Positions 58,059 to 64,000 of a DNA stretch of 64,000 nucleotides are shown one piece after another. Source of the stretch: Vitrella brassicaformis. Taxonomy: Eukaryota; Sar; Vitrellaceae. Numbering within the stretch: position 1 is the first letter of the stretch; every line of letters starts with the position of its first letter. The notes under the pieces are model-generated. The model saw only the letters and a program-made list of their open reading frames with translations. It had not been told where the DNA came from and ran no database searches. The position numbers and the translations under genes are program-made. The DNA is taken from positions 62,001 through 126,000 of the forward strand of contig CDMY01000027.1 of the NCBI GenBank assembly GCA_001179505.1, in the 5' to 3' direction.

Positions 58059-60108
58059 TGTGGCCTCCATCGATCAGATGGTCTGGAGAAGGCCACAGCG
58101 TTCCGCGCTTTCGACCTCCGCCGTGGCGGCTCCTTGAGCAAAACAGAGTGGAGCATCTTCTCCCGCAGGACAGTCGGCGAGGGCTGGCACCCAATCCGCA
58201 AAGCACTCGCACCCGCATTCGCGTTAGCCACAGTCACAGTCCCACACACATACACACACGCACGCACACAGAGGACCGTCCGTCCATCCATGTGTGTGGT
58301 GTGGTGTGGTGTGGTGTGGTGTGTGCAGCACTAAGGCGCTGGCAACCAAGGTGCCCGCGTACCACCGTTCGCTGGGCGGATTCTGCGGTGCGCTGGACAA
58401 GGCGGCGGCCGAGGGCGTGTCGGTGCCCATGGACCAGTGGGCTCTCAGGCTCACCATCGACGTCATCGGCGAAACGGCATTCGGGTACAGAGGGACGGAC
58501 ATGTGCAATGCACACTGCACAGCGCCGGCCACGACATTTACCATTGATTGCTTTGCGTGTGTATTGTATGCCATCTCTCTCTGTGTGTGGGTCTCTGTGT
58601 GTGTGTGTAAGGTATTCGTTCCACGCGTTTGACGAGGGTCGCAACGGTGACGCGCTGACATTTCTGGACGGCGTCGATTACATGTTGAAGTTCCTCACCG
58701 ACAACATCTACAACCCTTTAAAGTAAAGACCAACGGACATACAGATAAGGATGGATGGATGGATGGATTGGTGGCTGTAGGCCCTATATGCTGTGGCACA
58801 AGGACGTTCGCGAGTTCCACGCCAAGCAGAGGGCGGTGAGAGAGATCTGCGAGAAGGTCGACAAACACTTCATCGACACGCCCATCGAACAGAGAGACGT
58901 ACGTGAGTGACACCGCGGCCCAGCCAACCATACACACCGCACCTGTATGTGTGTGGGTGTGTGCGGTAGCCGACGTCGATCATGTCTTACATCCACAAGG
59001 CCCCCTACGAGGATTACTACGAGCGCCTTGCCGATGTTTACATACTGCTCATTGCTGGCCACGACACGACGGGCTACAGCCTGGCGTGGGGCATCTACCA
59101 CCTGGCCAGCAACCCACTCGTCCTCAAGAAGCTGCAGCAGGTCACTCAACCTGATGAATGAATGGGTGGATGGATGGATGGATGGATGAGCGATAGAGCG
59201 ATCTTCTTTGTTTGCAGGAGCTGGATGGCGCGAGCTTCGCTGGCGAGTTCCCGAACTACGACGAGCTGTCCAGCCTCACATACTTCAACGCTGTCGTCAA
59301 AGAGATCATGCGCATGTAACCCTACCAAAGGGGCAGAGAATCCACACACACACAGCACAGAGGAACGTAGACCACGTGCCATTGTCTGTCTGTCTGTCTG
59401 TTGGCTCACTCCCTCACTCACTCAGCACGACGGTGGCGTCAAATGGTCAGTTCCGCGCCGTCGACCGGGGCGTGAAGCTCACTTCCAAGGGCGTCGACTA
59501 CTACATACCTCCTGGCTATGAGGTGGTGGTGCCCTTCCTCCCCACATTAACCGCTGCAGACATGTACGCGACACACTCGTGCTCCCATTCTTACCTGTCA
59601 GTCAGCGATCTCATCGATCTCCCGTGTGTGTGTGTGTTAGATGGGGTGACGGCAAGGTGTTCCGTCCGGAACGATGGCTGGAGGCGAGCGAGGAGCAACT
59701 GAAGCTCTACAACAAGGTGATGCAGCCATTCGGCGTTGGACCGAGGGCATGTATCGGGCAGAACCTGGCTACGATTGAGGTGAGTCCATCTCCCTCTCTC
59801 TGCCTGACAGATGCCCGCACAAACACACGCCCAAACAAATGGATGAATGCGTGTGTGTGTGTGTGTGTGTGTCAGATTCGCCTGACGTTGGCTGCGCTGT
59901 TCCGCCGTTATTGGTTTGAGGTCACCACCGAGCCCGAGCCGTATTTCGCAATCACGTAGGGCCCCCACACACCCACACAGAGGGAGGGAGGAATGTCCTT
60001 CATCGCCCTAAACCCTTTGTCTCTCTCTCTTTCTCTGTGTGTGTGTGACGTGTGTGCATCAGCTACAAGCCGCGAGGGCTCCAGGTGAAGCCCATCAAGC
60101 GAACATGA
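57441..60108 (+). CDS. Cytochrome P450 monooxygenase
   Basis: A haem-thiolate oxygenase spread over about 13 exons. The N-terminus is a short hydrophobic anchor (LLPLAALSAGVVCLVGLEEL) followed by basic residues, typical of ER-anchored P450s. Landmarks in order: C-helix WHPIRKALAPAF, RLTIDVIGETAFGY, I-helix ILLIAGHDTTGYSLAWGIYH (the AGxDTT proton relay), K-helix NAVVKEIMRM (ExxR), FRPERWLEA (PERF-like), and the haem loop FGVGPRACIGQNLATIE with the axial cysteine. All key residues are present, so the enzyme should be active. A partner reductase is not in the window. The substrate cannot be told from sequence; the ordinary eukaryotic microsomal type fits sterol, fatty-acid or xenobiotic oxidation. 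Stop TGA is at 60106-60108. Confidence 0.93.
57788..57840 (+). repeat. (CT)n(GT)n intron microsatellite
   Basis: A CT repeat passes directly into a GT repeat within the second intron of the P450 gene. The same CT-to-GT design recurs in the third intron (58021-58060). Confidence 0.9.
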
Positions 60109-61432
60109 CGACGGTGCTGCGTGCGATCCTGGCCTTCCTGTGTGCGTGTGTGTGGTCCCATTTTCGTCCTCACCACCAAGGTTTTTGCTGCAGCCACGTG
60201 GGTGGTGTCCATGTGTCCATGTGTGCGTCTGTCTGTGTGTGGTGAGGGCGTGGGATGAGTGTGGGCTTTGGGGGCTGTAGAGTACGGTTGGTCTTTATTC
60301 GTGTTTTATGGAGATTGCCGTCCAATGATGAATGAATGCCGCTGTCCTGTCTGTCTATCTGTCTGCCCATGGGTGCCCCATGCCTGTCTGCTTTTTTATC
60401 GCAAGCAATGCACTTTTTTTCCCCCCTCTGGCGATATCAGTCAGATGCAGCAGTCAGTCGATTGAGAGCTTCCTCCCTGTGTGGGTCGCTCTGAGAGGGG
60501 TATGAGACGCCCGTCTGCATCCGCTGCTTCGCCTTCAGGACACGTGGTGAGCTTGCGAGCACCTGATCGCCGGCTCACTGCGTGTCGTGTTGACGGCCCA
60601 GCGGATGCAGACCGGCGGAAGGAAGGAGAGATCAAAGCACCTGATGTGTTTGTTCATTCAGGGGGGGCTTATTGCTCATGGTGGTTTGAACCCACATGCT
60701 TCGTTTTCCTCGCTGTCGGTGTGTTGTGTCGTTCGAGTTGTGGTGTTCGCAGTCTGCCTGACGTTGCTTCGTTGTCGTGCACGAGACGCACTCGATCGCT
60801 CGTCGCAAGCACGAGTGATCGATGACGTCTGGTGGACGGCCGGCGAACAACACAGACAGACAATGACACACCCGAGACCGGACAGATGGATCCTTGTCTC
60901 CTGTTTTCGCGGGAAATGGTGAGTGGTGTACTGTTGGACATCGGTCTGCCTTGATGCAGTCTCCTTCAGGAGCAGGGGCTGCAATGCTGTCGGGGTGAGA
61001 GAGACACTGAGAGCGTTGCGGTGTCTGTGGCGGAGGGAGACAGCATCACGGCTGGCGAACCAACAGACCAAGAGATTGCGTGAGATGGTATGCGTGCAGT
61101 GCAGTGCGTTCTGGTCTCATCCGTCCATCCATCCATCGGTTTTTTTCTTCCTGTCCATGTGTCCTTCATCTGGGAATGGAGCTATGCTGAGTGGGTCCAT
61201 GCGATGCGCGAGGGGATTCTTGTACTTCTCTGCCTGCCTGCCCGCCTGCCTGCCTGTGTGCTATCTCTCTCTCATCTGCTCTCGGGCACTCTTTTTCCAC
61301 GGGTGCACCAGTGGACAGATCGAGGGACGCACAAAGAAGAGCAGCGCTAGGCGATAGGTCGGTCATATGCGCACACAATGCGTGTGCTGCGTGGATCTGC
61401 GCGCATGCATGGATGTCCGCATGAGAGCTCAG
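60109..61432. other. Convergent intergenic region, no gene recognised
   Basis: These 1.3 kb between the P450 (+) and Fyv7-like (-) genes have several open frames of up to about 145 codons, but none shows family resemblance, splice partners or preferred codon use. CTGT, CATC and CCTG repeats are present. Confidence 0.5.
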
Positions 61433-62630
61433 TCAGTGTGTCCTGTCGACTTTGTTGAGGATGGACGTGAGCAGTCCCTTCATCACTGGCTGGCCCTTGC
61501 GCGTCTTCTGATACAACAACCTGACACACACACACACAGCACCATCACGCGCACACACAAACAAATGCACACAGATGCTGCCGCACACGTTAACATGGCT
61601 GGCTGTCTGGTTCTTCCATCTCACTTTTTCTCTCGGTTCCGCCTGGCAACGCTCTCCTTGTGACGCTGCTCGCGCTCTCGCTAACGACACCCACACACAT
61701 ACAACACACATCACGCAAGGAACGGGTGACAAGTATGTATCTGCTTACCCGTTCTTTCTCCCTCTCCTCCCGCTGCCGGGCCTCCTCAGCCTGATGACAT
61801 GACGGGCACACAGAGTCGATGGCACCCTCTTCCTGTCTGCCTGCATTGCGGCGGCCGTACATACATACCTTCCGTTGGTTGAGCTGCATGATGGCCTTGG
61901 CATATGCCGACCCCTTCCCACCGTCCTTCAAGCCACCCTTGCCCTTCCTCCGACCCCTCCTCGGCACACTCTCATCAGCAGCAGCAGGAGGAGAGGGTGC
62001 CTCGGCTGACATGTCACGGGCTTCCTGACGGCTTGATGGCTCATCATGATCCCGAGCCCTCTTCTTGCCTCGATGAGCGGTGGCCCTATCGTCATGAGCT
62101 GGAGAGTGGTGTTCCACTGGTGCATCATCTGGGGCATCGGGCTCGGTCTTGTCGACGGTTGCTGGTGGATGGGGAGGGGTGTGGCGGCCCTTGGGGTCGA
62201 GAAGGCGCCGCTCATAGTCCTCCTCGAGCTCTTCCAGACTCGCCGCAGAGAACACCTGACACCCAAACACACCAGTCAGAAACCGATGTGCATGAGTCAA
62301 CCAACAGCCAGATTGATCATCGTTCGTGTGTGGATCTGATCTGCTGCTGACCTTGTCATAGAAGCTGGCAGAGGCCTTGCTCGTCGATGCATGTGTCGTG
62401 TCGGCAGTGGACGGCACGGCCTTGTGTTTCTTGAGGGCCCTGAGCGCCTTCTTGGCCTTGAAGTCCTTGATGCTCTTCTGCACACTGCTCTGGGAAACCC
62501 ACTTGCCGCGGCTCTTGGCTGTTGGCTTCTGGTACACCACCTTCGAACTGCGGCTGGAGCGCATCTTCGCCGCTGCCTTCAGATCGCCACCGCGAGCTTC
62601 ACGCCGATCGCGCGCTGGTGAAATGTTCAT
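61433..62630 (-). CDS. Fyv7/CCDC59-like rRNA-processing protein
   Basis: The C-terminal exon encodes QKTRKGQPVMKGLLTSILNKV, the signature of the Fyv7/CCDC59 family: a basic stretch followed by (K/R)xRKGQPVMxxxxxxLLxKI. These nucleolar factors act in early small-subunit rRNA maturation. The exon before it gives REREQRHKESVARRNREKK, the charged helix that normally precedes the signature. The N-terminal part is basic (KVVYQKPTAKSRGKWVSQSS, DFKAKKALRALKKHKAV), and the middle is a long low-complexity, Asp/Arg/Lys-rich stretch (HRGKKRARDHDEPSSRQE). The start is taken as MNISPARDRREARGG at 62630; a second ATG at 62564 (MRSSRSSKVVYQK) is also plausible. The gene is divergent from the BTB gene with 17 bases between start codons. 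Confidence 0.65.
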
Positions 62631-62647
62631 GTAGAAATGCAGTAGCC

Positions 62648-64000
62648 ATGGCGCACGCGGACGATGGTAAGCATTCATTGTGGAATTTTGCAGCACTCCG
62701 TCAGTCCACACCACCATGCACTCATCGCTCTCATTCTGTGTGGATTTGGTGCATGGGATGGCTGCAGGTTTGGTCAAGTTGGTGGTGGGGTGCAAGCAGG
62801 AGGTGTTCTACGAGAAAAAGTCGCTGTTGGTCGGGGCATCGCCGCACTTTGAGACCATGCTGCAGGTGAAGTATGCGGAGCGGCAGAGGACAAATGAGTG
62901 CGTGCGCATGACGTGCACTCAACGTTGCTTCTCGATATGCTGCAGGGCGATATGGCCTGCAATGAGAAAAACACCCAGACAGTGGAGCTCCCCAACGTCC
63001 ATCCCGCATGTTTCCAACAACTGAGGGCATTCGGTAAGATAAGCACTTCACTTGACCGAACCGACAAACACGCGTGGGTGGATGGATGGATGGTGCCATC
63101 CTGCCATCCTGTCATCCTGTCTGTGTGTGTGTGTGTCAGTGTACCATGGAGGCGATGACGAGCGGCAGACGGTGCTCAAGAAATACATCGAAGGCTTGGC
63201 AGAGGCCGCCGGCTCACTCACCGTCCCCGCCACCGACCAGTCGGAAACCAAAACGGGCCTGCTGCACCTGGTGGGTCGGTGGGTCGGTGGGGACAAAGAG
63301 AGAAGGCATCCAAGGTCACACACTGACTGTGAGAGGGCATACTATCCTTGTGTGTGTATGTGTGTGTGTGTGTGTATCAGTACCAGATGACGAATTCTCT
63401 GCTGATGGAGGAGCACTCAAACCTCATCCTGGTTGGTACACAGACACACAAACACACTGCTGCGCCGGCACCACCTTCATTAGACTGCAACACACACATA
63501 CATACAACGCGTCCTACCTCTCAATGTGTCGGTTCTGCGTGGCAGGGCCAGATCATGCACCAGCTGCAGCAGCTGCAAGACCCTAGCGAGTACCCGGACG
63601 GCATCGTATCCTTCCTCGTACGTCACCCCACGGCAACTAACACGAAAGAAACGACAGACACACACAGACCTGTTAGCACGAGGGAGGGACGGATGCATGT
63701 GTCGTGCATATTGTGCTGTGTGTCGATGGATTGATCAGCTGCGCGAGAAGCCGAGTCTGAAGGAGACCGAGCCGATGCGTAGTACCATCATCAACTTTGT
63801 CAAGGAGCGGGTGGCCAAGCAGGACTCGCAGGACGTGCAGAAGATCATGCTGGAGCTGGCGCCCACCTGGTGGAATGAAATCATGACAGAGCTCGAGGAC
63901 CAGGCACTAGACATGTCACGTACGTGACGTATGCACAACCAAGGAGGACAGCGCATTTCCTTTGTTTCCTTCTCAACCCCCACCACAGCGTGTGTGTGTG
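62648..64000 (+). CDS. BTB/POZ domain protein, 3' end possibly cut by the window
   Basis: Seven exons could be placed (62648-62666, 62768-62875, 62946-63033, 63140-63270, 63381-63431, 63546-63617 and 63739 onward), all with GT/AG ends. They give MAHADDGLVKLVVGCKQEVF, then YEKKSLLVGASPHFETMLQG, NTQTVELPNVHPACFQQLRA and FVYHGG. This is the BTB fold, a dimerisation module that often recruits Cullin-3 ubiquitin ligase. The remainder, SETKTGLLHLYQMTNSLLM through KIMLELAPTWWNEIMTELED, is helical and has no kelch repeats in view. Near 63920 the sequence can either end (R-T-stop at 63925-63927) or splice at a strong GTACGT donor to an AG at 63988, so the gene may continue beyond the window. The substrate is unknown. 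Confidence 0.8.

Noticed and set aside
60481-60922. Overlapping open frames of about 110 codons downstream of the P450 gene
   Set aside because: The composition is random-like, there are no splice partners, and alternative frames are equally open.
1-64000. tRNA, rRNA, retrotransposon or transposase genes
   Set aside because: I looked for tRNA-like cloverleaf boxes, reverse-transcriptase and transposase motifs and saw none convincing. A tRNAscan-SE and RepeatMasker run would be decisive.

Overview
This is nuclear DNA from a gene-dense, intron-rich, GC-rich protist. Introns are short and numerous and carry (GT)n/(CA)n, CTGT and GGAT microsatellites. The gene set (REJ/GPS receptor, plant-like FAD/cyclopropane-synthase fusion, Ku80, cytochrome P450, SLC18B1-like transporter) suggests a free-living or photosynthetic alveolate. 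A chromerid such as Vitrella is my best guess, but this is inference from style and gene content, not from any marker sequence. There are no bacterial operons, CRISPR arrays or phage genes. Two 300-base N gaps (18620-18919 and 45464-45763) interrupt the assembly.

Layout, left to right. 1-59: possible tail of a + strand gene. 791-1662 (-): HAD phosphatase MDP1. 2019-16999 (-): a very large secreted/membrane receptor with signal peptide, repeated 'CW' modules, an NHL-like propeller, DUF4215 Cys-rich repeats, a REJ region, a GPS cleavage motif and about six membrane helices. 17466-18569 (+): single-exon gene of unknown function. 19278-20263 (-): bS21m-like ribosomal protein. 20509-21305 (+): elongation factor ELOF1/Elf1. 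21689-26677 (+): FAD oxidoreductase fused to cyclopropane fatty acid synthase. 27076-27776 (-): small protein with an N-myristoylation signal. 28372-29637 (-): four-helix membrane protein. 29849-32103 (+): EXD1-like 3'-5' exonuclease-fold protein. 32104-34214: gene-poor stretch with possible decayed exons and an imperfect inverted repeat. 34215-36979 (+): CCA-adding enzyme. 37372-40499 (+): multi-pass membrane protein. 40718-43233 (+): leucine-rich-repeat protein. 44046-47139 (-): SLC18B1-like MFS transporter with a His-rich loop. 47385-50511 (+): coiled-coil protein. 50995-51696 (+): small basic-tailed protein. 52200-57185 (-): Ku80. 57441-60108 (+): cytochrome P450. 61433-62630 (-): Fyv7/CCDC59-like rRNA-processing factor. 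62648 to the window end (+): BTB/POZ protein.

The genes do not form one pathway. They cover tRNA and rRNA maturation, transcription elongation, DNA end joining, lipid modification and surface reception. Their arrangement is patterned. Six neighbouring pairs are divergent, four of them with 211-255 bases between start codons and one with only 17, which points to compact shared promoters. Exon boundaries were placed by hand from GT/AG sites and protein continuity. Spans are more reliable than individual exons, and start codons are first plausible ATGs unless stated otherwise.
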